A stretch of 8,912 nucleotides of DNA from JAQVWU01 sp964628455. Its GTDB lineage: Bacteria; Bacillota; Clostridia; Oscillospirales; CAG-272. The first letter of the stretch is position 1, and each line of letters starts with the position of its first letter. The notes beneath the pieces are model-generated. The model was not told where the DNA came from, did no database searches, and worked only from the letters and a program-made list of their open reading frames with translations. The stretch covers positions 1 through 8,912 of the forward strand of contig CAZVPD010000149.1 in the NCBI GenBank assembly GCA_964628455.1, in the 5' to 3' direction. The position numbers were made by a program, and so were the translations under genes. Shown here piece after piece: positions 1-7,286 of the stretch.

Positions 1-264
1 CAGACCTGCACCCTGACCGGGGAACAATACCCTGCAGCCCTCAAAGTCACCGAATCCTATTCTGGGAGGATAGCAGCCTGTCAACATGGCTCCGCGGGAA
101 GGCGAACATAAGGGAGACGCCATATAAAAATCGGTGAACCGGATGCCGTGCGCGGCTATCGAATCCAGTACGGGCGTTTTATTCAGGACCGAGCCGTAAC
201 ATCCCAGATCCCCGTATCCCAGATCATCGCAGTTGATCAATAGTATATTGGGTTTTACAGTCAT
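1..264 (-). CDS. Sulfatase (formylglycine-dependent, S1 / arylsulfatase family), N-terminal 88 residues, cut by window edge
   Basis: Hydrolyses sulfate esters, probably on a sugar, as known for S1 sulfatases. The visible N-terminus has the alkaline-phosphatase-superfamily opening: PNILLINCDDLGYGDLGCYG, with tandem Asp13-Asp14 as metal ligands. The signature CSPSR follows at residues 53-57. Cys53 would be converted to formylglycine and Arg57 belongs to the C-x-P-x-R motif, so the enzyme needs an anaerobic-type maturase not seen here. The start is ATG at 264-262, preceded by AGAGAGG eight nt upstream. There is no signal peptide, so it is predicted cytoplasmic and would act on imported oligosaccharides. 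It lies 97 nt downstream of the GH43 gene on the same strand with no U-tract terminator between, so the two are probably cotranscribed. The C-terminal portion and substrate-specificity residues are outside the window, so the substrate cannot be told. Confidence 0.93.
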   Translation of the reverse strand, partial: MTVKPNILLINCDDLGYGDLGCYGSVLNKTPVLDSIAAHGIRFTDFYMASPLCSPSRGAMLTGCYPPRIGFGDFEGCRVLFPGQGAGL

Positions 265-361
265 CTTTCAAACCTCTCTGCGTTTTTTGCGGCACTCTCC
301 GGTTTTATCTGTCCGGACGCAAAATTGCCGTTTTTTTCCGATCGCCGGAAAGGGCGGTGGT

Positions 362-1624
362 TTATGATCCGAAACGGAAACGGTCAACCGAGATATCTTT
401 TCCTTCAAACAGCAGCCATAACGGCCGGATCCCCTCTATTTTATCGATCCGCGTCTCGAAAACCGAAAAATCCTCCGACGAGATGACGCAGCTGCCGGCA
501 ATAAAACCGCTTCCCGCTTTTTCCGACATGATGTGTATCCTGCCGGTGCCGCGGGAACGGACTTGGAACAAGAGGCTCCTGTCCGGGAAACCGGTTCCGA
601 AATCAACGTAAAGGTATTCGGCCCAGTCGTATGTCCGGTTTCCCCCGCCGCAGCAGGTCAGAATTTCACCGCAGCCTTCATACGGCGTTATAAAAACGTT
701 TCCCTTCAGACGGCAGGCCGAGGAAGCGTCGATATCGGAAAAGGCCGGCAGCGGAGCCGAAGCGCCCTGCGTCGTCATCGGGACTTCGGTGATGCCGCCT
801 TTTTCGTCAAAGAAAATCGGTTCGGCGCAGACGCGGCGGCAGGCTTTGCAGTTCTGGGACGAGCGGTGATAAAACACGTACCACCGGCCTTTAAATTCGG
901 CGATCGAGCCGTGGTTGTTCCACGTATCGGGATCGCAGTATATGTTGTCGATGATGACGCCCCCTTTTTTATAGGGACCGAGGGGCTTTTCGGATACCGC
1001 GTAGGACATGCAGGTGGCTTTGCCGCGTGAAATATCGGTATAGACGATATAATAAAGGCCGTTTCGCTTCCTCATGGACGCGCCTTCATGAAAACCGTGC
1101 CGCTGTTCGGTCAGCAGGTTTGTCACAATGCTGCCTTCATCGAGCGACGCCATATCGTCCTTCAGTTTCGCGCCGCGCAGATGAAACTGCCCCCAGAGAT
1201 AGTAGGCCTGACCGTCGTCGTCGATAAAAACCGCAGGATCGATGCCGTCCCCGTCCGCATGCAGAACGGGCTTCGCTTTGCCGAAAGGACCCTGAGGCTT
1301 ATCCGATACGGCCACGCCTTCAAACGCGCCGGCTCCGCACATGTACAGATAATATCTGCCGCCGCGTTCGACGGCGTCGGGGGCGTAGAGAGGCGTCCCG
1401 GGCATCCACGTCAGGTCATCGCCGGCGCCGTTGGCGAAAGAAACCCCGTGGTCCGTCCATTCCTCAAGCTTCGGGTCGCCGGTGGAAAACACTTTGTATT
1501 GCTCCCCGCAGTAATCCTTTCGGCCGCTGCGGTCCATCGACCCGTACAGGTAAAGCCTGCCGTCGGGCATGACGCGCGCCTCCGCATCGGGGATAAAATC
1601 GGTTCTGGGCAGTAAAGGATTCAT
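362..1624 (-). CDS. Glycoside hydrolase family 43 enzyme with C-terminal CBM6-like domain
   Basis: Predicted five-bladed beta-propeller glycosidase of 420 aa acting on arabinose- or xylose-containing oligosaccharides (family knowledge; exact activity not determinable). The three GH43 acidic residues are visible: Asp13 in IPDAEARV (base), Asp129 in GIDPAVF (pKa modulator) and Glu180 in FHEGASM (acid). His238 in NNHGSIAEF matches the usual metal-site histidine. Residues from about 299 to 420 resemble a CBM6-type beta-sandwich (ACRLKG, then YDWAEYLYVDFG, ending DRFRFG). The frame stays open for 72 codons upstream of this ATG (to 1840), but that extension runs through both promoters. The ATG at 1624-1622 has AGAGG five nt upstream and lies about 33 nt after the predicted transcription start, so it is chosen. 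Without the extension there is no signal peptide, so it is probably intracellular. It is first in a unit with the sulfatase. Confidence 0.92.
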   Translation of the reverse strand: MNPLLPRTDFIPDAEARVMPDGRLYLYGSMDRSGRKDYCGEQYKVFSTGDPKLEEWTDHGVSFANGAGDDLTWMPGTPLYAPDAVERGGRYYLYMCGAGAFEGVAVSDKPQGPFGKAKPVLHADGDGIDPAVFIDDDGQAYYLWGQFHLRGAKLKDDMASLDEGSIVTNLLTEQRHGFHEGASMRKRNGLYYIVYTDISRGKATCMSYAVSEKPLGPYKKGGVIIDNIYCDPDTWNNHGSIAEFKGRWYVFYHRSSQNCKACRRVCAEPIFFDEKGGITEVPMTTQGASAPLPAFSDIDASSACRLKGNVFITPYEGCGEILTCCGGGNRTYDWAEYLYVDFGTGFPDRSLLFQVRSRGTGRIHIMSEKAGSGFIAGSCVISSEDFSVFETRIDKIEGIRPLWLLFEGKDISVDRFRFGS

Positions 1625-1663
1625 AGAAACCTCTCGGTTGTTTTTTTTATATCCGTCAACGCC

Positions 1664-1692
1664 ATTATACCGTATTCGGACCGGGTTTGCAA
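1664..1692 (-). promoter_or_regulatory. Sigma-70/A-type promoter for the GH43-sulfatase unit
   Basis: Read on the minus strand, TTGCAA (1692-1687) is followed by a 17-nt spacer and a perfect TATAAT (1669-1664). Initiation would fall near 1657, giving a leader of about 33 nt before the GH43 ATG at 1624. It is back-to-back with the plus-strand promoter, the two -35 boxes being 26 nt apart. Confidence 0.75.
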
Positions 1693-1718
1693 TATGACCG
1701 GTAAAACTTCGTCCTGTA

Positions 1719-1747
1719 TTGACAAAACCGCGGGACGGTGTTAAAGT
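1719..1747 (+). promoter_or_regulatory. Sigma-70/A-type promoter for the ceramidase-like / SBP / Gfo-Idh run
   Basis: A perfect TTGACA (1719-1724), a 17-nt spacer and TAAAGT (1742-1747, four of six consensus bases). Predicted start is near 1754, leaving a leader of about 90 nt before ATG 1844. A weak inverted repeat (CGTCC 1710-1714 / GGACG 1733-1737) brackets the -35 box and could be an operator, but arms of 5 bp are too short to claim one. Confidence 0.65.
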
Positions 1748-1843
1748 ATATGCAAACGAACCGACGTCATTCAACGCCGCAGGATACGGGACCGCAGACC
1801 CGGGGCCGTTAAAATCATCGTCTGCGGAGAAACGGAACACACT

Positions 1844-3169
1844 ATGTCCAGTTTAACTGCCGGATTCGCGCGCGCCGATATCACTCCCCCTCTGGGAATT
1901 TACATGTCCGGATATTATGAGCCCCGAAACGCCGCGGGCATACTCGACCCGCTCTGCGCGAACGCGCTGGCCTTCGGGGACGGGGAAAAATCGGCCGTGA
2001 TCATAGCCCTCGACATCATCGGTATCCCTCAGTCCGTTCTGGACGGCATGCGCAGGGACATCGCGTCTTCCTGCGGCCTCGAAGCGGACAGCCTCCTCGT
2101 CACCTGTTCCCATACGCATACCGGTCCCGAGATCGGAGGCAAACTTTTTCCGTGCGACGAGGCCTATAATACGCGCCTGACCTATCTGCTCGCACAGGCC
2201 GTGTCGCTTGCCCTGGACGACCGCCGTCCCGCCTCGCTTTCGGCCGCTGCCGGAAGTGCCCGCGGCATCGGCTTTATCCGCCGTTTTGTGATGAAGGACG
2301 GTTCCATACGAACAAATCCGGGACGGCATAATCCTGAGATCGCCCGTCCGGTCGGCGAACCCGACGAATCCCTCTCCCTTGTGAGGATAACGCGGGAAAA
2401 TGCGGACGAGATCCTGCTGACCAATTTCGCCGTGCATCCCGATGTGATCGGCGGAAGCCTGCTTTCCGCGGATTATATCGGCTTTGTGCGCAGGACCCTC
2501 GAAGGGGCGCTGCCGGGCGTGCGCTGCATCCACTTCAACGGAACCGCGGGAAATCTGAACCATATCGACGTAAACTGCCCCGAATGGGACGCGAACGGAG
2601 GATATGCGCATTCCGCCCATATGGGCCGCGTGATCGCAGGCGCCGCGCTCGGGCTCTATACCAAAGCCCGTCCCATCGTTTCCCACGGGATCGAAGCGCG
2701 TGTGAAGGTCCTTTCGGCCCCGGCCAATAAAGGCGACCCGGAAAAACTCCCGCTTGCACGCAAGTACGTCGAGTGGCACAATACAGGGCATGACGACCTG
2801 ATCCCCGAACACGGGATGGGCATCACCACCCTTGTCGCCGAAGCGACCCGCATGCTGAATCTGGCGGAAGCTCCCGACGATATAAAACTCAATCTTTCGG
2901 CGCTGCGCGCCGGCGGTCTTTGTTTCGCGGGCCTTCCCGGCGAGGCCTTCTGTGAGATCGGGCGCATCATCAAAAACGAAAGTCCTTTTGAACAGCAGTT
3001 TGTCTGCGGGATCACAAACGGCTATGAAGGCTATTTCCCGATGCGCGATTCGTTCGAGGAAGGCGGTTACGAGGCGAGGAGCTCAAGCTTTCAGGCCGGA
3101 ATCGGCGAAACACTCGCCGGAGAAAGTGTGTCGCTGCTGAAAGAGCTCTGGGAGAGCAGCCGTAAATAA
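1844..3169 (+). CDS. Neutral/alkaline ceramidase-like (PF04734-type) metallohydrolase, cytoplasmic, function unknown
   Basis: A 441-aa protein related to the N-terminal domain of neutral ceramidases, which are zinc amidases. Family landmarks are visible: an opening AGFARADITPP, SHTHTGP at residues 89-95, AVHPD with His198, GLPGEAF with Glu367, and GYEGYFP at 393-399 with Tyr residues. These match the expected His/His/Glu/Tyr zinc-site pattern. Three things argue against a true ceramidase. It is much shorter than the roughly 650-700 aa enzymes and lacks their C-terminal domain. It has no signal peptide. The segment corresponding to the catalytic GDVSPN motif reads AGNLNH (235-240), with no serine at the nucleophile position. 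Such proteins are often found in bacterial carbohydrate loci, so a different ester or amide substrate is likely (inference). The ATG at 1844 has only a weak, distant GGAGA (1826-1830). The next gene begins 47 nt downstream. Confidence 0.85.
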   Translation: MSSLTAGFARADITPPLGIYMSGYYEPRNAAGILDPLCANALAFGDGEKSAVIIALDIIGIPQSVLDGMRRDIASSCGLEADSLLVTCSHTHTGPEIGGKLFPCDEAYNTRLTYLLAQAVSLALDDRRPASLSAAAGSARGIGFIRRFVMKDGSIRTNPGRHNPEIARPVGEPDESLSLVRITRENADEILLTNFAVHPDVIGGSLLSADYIGFVRRTLEGALPGVRCIHFNGTAGNLNHIDVNCPEWDANGGYAHSAHMGRVIAGAALGLYTKARPIVSHGIEARVKVLSAPANKGDPEKLPLARKYVEWHNTGHDDLIPEHGMGITTLVAEATRMLNLAEAPDDIKLNLSALRAGGLCFAGLPGEAFCEIGRIIKNESPFEQQFVCGITNGYEGYFPMRDSFEEGGYEARSSSFQAGIGETLAGESVSLLKELWESSRK

Positions 3170-3216
3170 GCCGAAAGCCGATTTTAAATCCATCCGCAGG
3201 AAAGGTGCCCGCATCC

Positions 3217-4659
3217 ATGACAAAACAGAGAACAATCGCACTGCTGCTGAGCGCAGCCCTGACATTTTCATCCGCCGCATGCTCCGGTCAGGCCGGAGAA
3301 ACCGAACCGCCGGCATCGGAAACGGCTGCCGGAAGCGCGGCCGAAACCGAACTCAGGCCGGCGGTACCCGATTCGGATTTTGAAGGCAGGTCTTTCAATA
3401 TCATCATCGACGGCGGCACGATCGCCGGAGCGGATTTTATAGCCGAAGAGCAGACGGGTGAAATTCTGAACGATGCGGTCTTTGCCCGCAACCGAACCGT
3501 CGAGGAAAAGCTGAACATCGTCCTCGGACCGGAAATATCGGGTTACGGGAACACTTTCACCGAATCTTTAAACACCTATATAGAAGCGGGAGACAATTCG
3601 TTCCACACGGCCATGGGGATGAATAACATCGCGTCGGGCATCACGGCTCTTGTTTACGGCGGAAAGTTCATCGACTGGAAAACGCTGGAATATTTCGACC
3701 CGGATATGCCCTGGTGGGACGGAAACGTCGTGCGGGACCTTGCGTTCGGTGATAAGATCTTCTGCATGACCGGCGATTTCAATCCGTCGACCCTGGGCAA
3801 TACGCGCGTGATCCTGTTCAATAAAAAACTGTTTGCCGACCTGAACATCGAATATCCTTACGGGAGCGTCCTCGACGGCACATGGACACACGAAAAGTTT
3901 AAAGCCGTCTCCGCGCAGGGCAGCAGCGACCTCAACGGCGACGGCAAAATGAACTACGGCGACGACCGGTACGGTTATACCGGATGGCAGTGGGATATGG
4001 GCGAAAGCCTGTTCTTCGGCTACGGCGCGAATTACATCACCAAAGACACCGAAAATCTGCCTGTTCTGAATATGAACAGCGAATATGCCGCCGGCGTCAT
4101 AGACAGGATGCTCGAACTGTTTGAGGAAGGGGCGGGAGGATGGATGAATGCCGTCGACTGGGGGCACGATATCACCGCTTTCAGCGAAGGCCGCTCGCTG
4201 ATGCTGAATTCAAGGCTGTATCTGCTGAACGGATTCCGCGGCATGCCGGATGATTTCGGCATCATCACGCATCCGAAACTCACCGAAGAGCAGGAAAATT
4301 ACTATCAGAGCGTCGACGCCGTCTGTACCGTCTGCTATATTCCGGTATCCAACGACGCGCCTGAATTCACGGGCATCGTTCTCGAGACAACGGCTTATGA
4401 ATCGATGCGCACCGTGATGCCGGGCTATTACGAAGTCGTGCTGCAGACCAAATATACCCGGGACAACGAATCGGAAGCGATGATAAGCATCATAAAAAAC
4501 AACCGCTGCTTTCCGCTGCAGCTCAATTCCTTCAGCTTTATCACCATCGCGGATTTTATACGAAAAAATCAGAACACGCTCGCGTCGGCCTATGCAGCGG
4601 GTGAAAAAAGAGCTCTGAAAGAGCTCGAAGACATCATCGCCTGCTATGCCGGTTCTTAA
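3217..4659 (+). CDS. ABC-transporter-type extracellular solute-binding lipoprotein (family 1-like)
   Basis: A 480-aa membrane-anchored receptor predicted to capture a sugar or oligosaccharide outside the cell. The N-terminus has K3/R5, a hydrophobic stretch from about residue 7 to 17, and a lipobox-like SAAC with Cys22, where Ser sits at -3 instead of the usual Leu. A low-complexity Glu/Ala/Ser/Thr/Pro linker follows to about residue 46. A 12-residue EF-hand-like loop, DLNGDGKMNYGD at 238-249, has Asp, Asn, Asp, Asn and Asp at positions 1, 3, 5, 9 and 12. This probably binds calcium, as in many Gram-positive sugar-binding proteins. An in-frame GTG at 3205 is possible, but AGGAAAGG (3198-3205) overlaps it and sits 11 nt from ATG 3217, so the ATG is preferred. 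No permease genes lie nearby, so it must use a transporter encoded elsewhere. Many aromatic residues fit a glycan ligand. The last 14 nt overlap the next gene. Confidence 0.88.
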   Translation: MTKQRTIALLLSAALTFSSAACSGQAGETEPPASETAAGSAAETELRPAVPDSDFEGRSFNIIIDGGTIAGADFIAEEQTGEILNDAVFARNRTVEEKLNIVLGPEISGYGNTFTESLNTYIEAGDNSFHTAMGMNNIASGITALVYGGKFIDWKTLEYFDPDMPWWDGNVVRDLAFGDKIFCMTGDFNPSTLGNTRVILFNKKLFADLNIEYPYGSVLDGTWTHEKFKAVSAQGSSDLNGDGKMNYGDDRYGYTGWQWDMGESLFFGYGANYITKDTENLPVLNMNSEYAAGVIDRMLELFEEGAGGWMNAVDWGHDITAFSEGRSLMLNSRLYLLNGFRGMPDDFGIITHPKLTEEQENYYQSVDAVCTVCYIPVSNDAPEFTGIVLETTAYESMRTVMPGYYEVVLQTKYTRDNESEAMISIIKNNRCFPLQLNSFSFITIADFIRKNQNTLASAYAAGEKRALKELEDIIACYAGS

Positions 4660-5947
4660 AAAAGCGGGCAGGATCTTTGCGGCGCAGGCATTCTGCATTT
4701 TACTGCTCTGCATATCGGCATCCTGTGCCGGAGAAGAGTTCAAAGAGACCCCTAACAGCGCAACGGAGGAAGAAACATTGAGAGAAAAATCAGAAGCAGA
4801 AGCGGTCAACCCCTATCCGCAGTATCTTTCCGTGCATAAGATCGACCGGCCCGGAAAAAACCAGTGGTATGCCGCAGATCCGTCAAGCGTCAGTCAGGCT
4901 TCGTTTGACGAAATCACCGGCGCTGTCGGCACCGCAGGGAACAATGACCGACGTCTCGCAATCGCGTATACATTCGAGTATGCGAATTTTAAAATCGATG
5001 ATGTGGCCGAATGTATAAAAAACATGCTTGCCCTGTCGGAAAAAAACGAACTCCCGGTCATACTGCATCTGGACGGTGTAAATTATTGGGGATATTACCC
5101 GGAATTGTGGAACTTTTGGGATAAAAATGCGAAGGGTTATGATCCTTTGAATGTTAAGAACGTGGAAAGATACGGCTGGGGGGAGGATACCGCGGTTAAA
5201 ATCGGCTGGCGGAACTGGGGTTCCCAGCATCGGGTCACCCCCGCACCCAATCTGGCTTCTCCGGCATTTCTGGAAATGCAGAAAAACTGCCTTTCGGTCC
5301 TGCTCCCGGTCATCGCGGACTGGTACGACGGGCTGCCCGAAGACAAAAAGTATCTGCTCGGAGGCGTCGTATTCGGATGGGAGCTGTCTCCGTATGTCCA
5401 GGCGTATTACTATGAAGGGGGCAACGGGCTGCTTTATAAGCCGGTATCGGAAGACCCCGCGGGCGGACTTTTCGAAAGCATGCCGCTGGGTTACGCCGCA
5501 GCGCTCGAGCTCGGACTTCAAAGCGAAGGAACCATCACCGCCGGAACCATAGACAGGATCTGTTCTTTCTATATGGAATATCTCATCGATTTAGCGCTTG
5601 AATACGGAATCGCACCCGGCTGTATCGTCACACATTCGTTTTACGGCGGAGAAACCAGAAACGGCGGAGGTCAGACCGGCGCGGCGTCGATATCCGAACA
5701 TATCACCGACGGTGTTGTTCCCGGCTGGAGCTTTTACGGCGAAAGCATATACGAAATAGAAAAAGTCATCGGACTTGCCGACGGTTATAACTGGGCTGCC
5801 ATCGAATTCAAGCCGTGGGGCCTTTCCCGCAGGCTCCTCGAACAGGTATTCGATTACAAAGGCTGCCGCATCATCAATATCTTTAACTGGAATGCCCTGC
5901 GCGAAAACACGGAATGTCATAAAATGATCGCAGCCCTGTTAAGCTGA
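4646..5947 (+). CDS. Lipoprotein with putative TIM-barrel glycoside-hydrolase-like domain, family unassigned
   Basis: A 433-aa protein that I cannot assign to a named family. The N-terminus has K5/K6/R9, a hydrophobic core and a lipobox-like SASC ending at Cys27 (again Ser at -3), so it is predicted to be surface-anchored. An acidic linker runs to about residue 54. The remainder reads like a clan GH-A barrel: VILHLDGVNYWGYYP (138-152), GGVVFGWELSPY with Glu246 at a strand end, VTHSFYGGE (328-336), and AAIEFKPWG with Glu387. Glu246 and Glu387 are plausible acid/base and nucleophile, and Trp and Tyr are abundant, as in sugar-binding clefts; this is inference. It overlaps the solute-binding gene by 14 nt and has only a weak GAAG 15 nt upstream, suggesting translational coupling. 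An in-frame TTG at codon 45 has GGAGGA seven nt upstream but would remove the signal peptide. The coupling suggests it works with the binding protein on one ligand. Confidence 0.72.
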   Translation: MPVLKKAGRIFAAQAFCILLLCISASCAGEEFKETPNSATEEETLREKSEAEAVNPYPQYLSVHKIDRPGKNQWYAADPSSVSQASFDEITGAVGTAGNNDRRLAIAYTFEYANFKIDDVAECIKNMLALSEKNELPVILHLDGVNYWGYYPELWNFWDKNAKGYDPLNVKNVERYGWGEDTAVKIGWRNWGSQHRVTPAPNLASPAFLEMQKNCLSVLLPVIADWYDGLPEDKKYLLGGVVFGWELSPYVQAYYYEGGNGLLYKPVSEDPAGGLFESMPLGYAAALELGLQSEGTITAGTIDRICSFYMEYLIDLALEYGIAPGCIVTHSFYGGETRNGGGQTGAASISEHITDGVVPGWSFYGESIYEIEKVIGLADGYNWAAIEFKPWGLSRRLLEQVFDYKGCRIINIFNWNALRENTECHKMIAALLS

Positions 5948-5995
5948 GAATCCGCGCAACCCGGTCCATATAAAAAAACGGAGGGTCAAAACAAC

Positions 5996-7045
5996 ATGAA
6001 TGATCTGAACAATACGAATGACAGAATCATCAGATTTGCCGTCGCCGGCGTCGGGGGCATCGGCCGCAGCCATATCGGCGGCATCGCAAAAAACAGCCGC
6101 GCAGTCCTCACAGCCGTCTGCGACACCGATGAAGCTATCGCAAAAGAATGCGCGGCGCAAAACCGCCTGCCCGGATACTACACCGATTTCGACGAAATGC
6201 TCGCAAAAGAAGAGGTCGACGCCGTGGCGGTCTGCGTGCCCGATCAGGTGCACAGGCCGTATACCGTTGCGGCGCTGAAAGCCGGCAGGCACGTCCTCTG
6301 CGAGAAACCGATGGCTCTGACGCCTGACGACTGCAGGGAAATGATCAGGGCTGCCCGAGAGTCGGGGAAAAAACTCATGATAGGCCAGGTATGCCGCAAA
6401 GCTCCGGGTTTTGTGCTTGCAAAAAAACTTGTTGACGACGGGGAAATCGGCGAACTGTTCTTTGTCGAGTCGGAATACGCGCACGATTACGCGAAGATCC
6501 CGGGCCATAACGGCTGGCGCATCGATCCTGTAAACCTCAGACACCCGGTCATAGGCGGCGGCTGCCATGCCATAGACCTTCTGAGATGGATCGCCGGGAA
6601 TCCGAGTGAAGTTTTCGCATACTCCAACAGGAAAATGCTGAAGACCTGGCCTGTGGACGACTGTACGGCGGCGGTCATGAAGTTTCCGAACGAGGTCATC
6701 GGCAAAGTCATGACATCGATAGGCTGCAAGCGCACATACACCATGCGGACGGTCCTGTACGGTTCACGCGGTACGATCATCACCGATAACACTTCCCCCG
6801 AAATCATCCTGCAGCGCGAAGCGACGGATGATTCCGGAAATCAGCGCATCGACGTGCAGAAACTGCCGGTCGACATCAACAATCACAACATCGCATCGGA
6901 AATCGAAGAGTTCTGCAGCTGCATCCTGAGCGACACGCCCGTTCCGACCGACGGGACCGAAGGCGCTTCCACGGTCGCAGTCGGCTGCGCCATTGTCGAA
7001 TCGGCCGCAACGGGCAGCAGGGTCTTTGTCGACTATTCTTTCTGA
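5996..7045 (+). CDS. Gfo/Idh/MocA-family NAD(P)-dependent oxidoreductase
   Basis: A 349-aa cytoplasmic dehydrogenase of the glucose-fructose oxidoreductase / inositol dehydrogenase family, likely oxidising or epimerising a sugar, polyol or glycoside at a hydroxyl carbon. The Rossmann dinucleotide motif is GVGGIGRSH (18-26), with Asp43 at the end of the second strand (AVCDTD) suggesting preference for NAD. The catalytic-lysine motif is CEKPM with Lys104. The C-terminal domain has GGGCHAIDLLRW, with His191 and Asp194 matching the family's conserved His and Asp. Length is typical, so it appears intact. The ATG at 5996 has a strong GGAGGG (5980-5985) ten nt upstream. It follows the barrel lipoprotein after 48 nt with no terminator, so it is probably last in the same operon. 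The exact substrate cannot be read from sequence; inositol, a hexose or a 3-keto-glycoside are all possible. Confidence 0.92.
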   Translation: MNDLNNTNDRIIRFAVAGVGGIGRSHIGGIAKNSRAVLTAVCDTDEAIAKECAAQNRLPGYYTDFDEMLAKEEVDAVAVCVPDQVHRPYTVAALKAGRHVLCEKPMALTPDDCREMIRAARESGKKLMIGQVCRKAPGFVLAKKLVDDGEIGELFFVESEYAHDYAKIPGHNGWRIDPVNLRHPVIGGGCHAIDLLRWIAGNPSEVFAYSNRKMLKTWPVDDCTAAVMKFPNEVIGKVMTSIGCKRTYTMRTVLYGSRGTIITDNTSPEIILQREATDDSGNQRIDVQKLPVDINNHNIASEIEEFCSCILSDTPVPTDGTEGASTVAVGCAIVESAATGSRVFVDYSF

Positions 7046-7066
7046 TGTCCGGAAAAACCGGTCCGT

Positions 7067-7111
7067 AAAAAAATCAGACCGCTTACCTCGTCAAAACGAA
7101 ATAAGCGGTCT
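7067..7111 (-). terminator. Strong intrinsic terminator of the minus-strand non-coding transcript
   Basis: Inverted repeat AGACCGCTTA (7076-7085) / TAAGCGGTCT (7102-7111), with an inner stem TCGT/ACGA (7088-7091 / 7096-7099). On the minus strand the 10-bp stem is followed by GA and seven U residues (7073-7067), a textbook Rho-independent signal. On the plus strand only TTAATG follows, so it may end the Gfo/Idh transcript poorly. Its orientation therefore points to an RNA arriving from the right. Confidence 0.85.
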
Positions 7112-7131
7112 TAATGCTTCGGAATAATCAA

Positions 7132-7154
7132 ATAAATATCCTTTCGATATATAT
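7132..7154 (-). other. RNA hairpin in candidate ncRNA (3' region)
   Basis: ATAAATATC (7132-7140) and GATATATAT (7146-7154) form a 9-bp stem with one mismatch. On the minus-strand RNA the loop is GAAAG. It lies 20 nt upstream of the terminator stem. Confidence 0.5.
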
Positions 7155-7173
7155 AAATTTGCCGGGTACATCT

Positions 7174-7192
7174 GCAGCGTACAGTACGCTGC
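7174..7192 (-). other. Near-perfect palindromic RNA hairpin in candidate ncRNA
   Basis: GCAGCGTACAGTACGCTGC is an almost perfect palindrome. As RNA it gives an 8-bp GC-rich stem with a CUG triloop. As DNA it could also be a dimeric protein site, but its place inside a predicted transcript favours an RNA stem. Such a self-complementary hairpin could also support kissing-loop or duplex dimerisation. Confidence 0.55.
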
Positions 7193-7286
7193 CGGAACCG
7201 TTGAACAGCCGCAGGAAAACTATCCGTAAAAGAAAACTTTTAATAAACATCAAAGATTTGCTATCCGAAAAAAGCTGCAGCATTGC

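Noticed and set aside
1697..1737. ACCGGT palindrome and CGTCC/GGACG inverted repeat between the divergent promoters as operators.
   Set aside because: The arms are only 5-6 bp and match no regulator site I recognise, so I do not list them as binding sites.
1625..1840. N-terminal extension of the GH43 frame up to an ATG at 1840.
   Set aside because: It runs through two well-formed promoters, has no GH43-like sequence, and a better start with a ribosome-binding site exists at 1624.
1853..2812. Long minus-strand open frame (319 codons) antisense to the ceramidase-like gene.
   Set aside because: It lacks recognisable domains and overlaps a gene with clear family motifs; long antisense frames are common in GC-rich coding sequence.
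3205..3207. GTG at 3205 as the start of the solute-binding protein.
   Set aside because: The Shine-Dalgarno AGGAAAGG overlaps it; ATG 3217 is correctly spaced and gives a normal signal peptide.
4613..4627. Direct repeat AAGAGCTC near the end of the solute-binding gene.
   Set aside because: It lies within coding sequence, is short, and reflects repeated Arg/Lys-Ala/Glu-Leu type codons with no sign of regulatory function.
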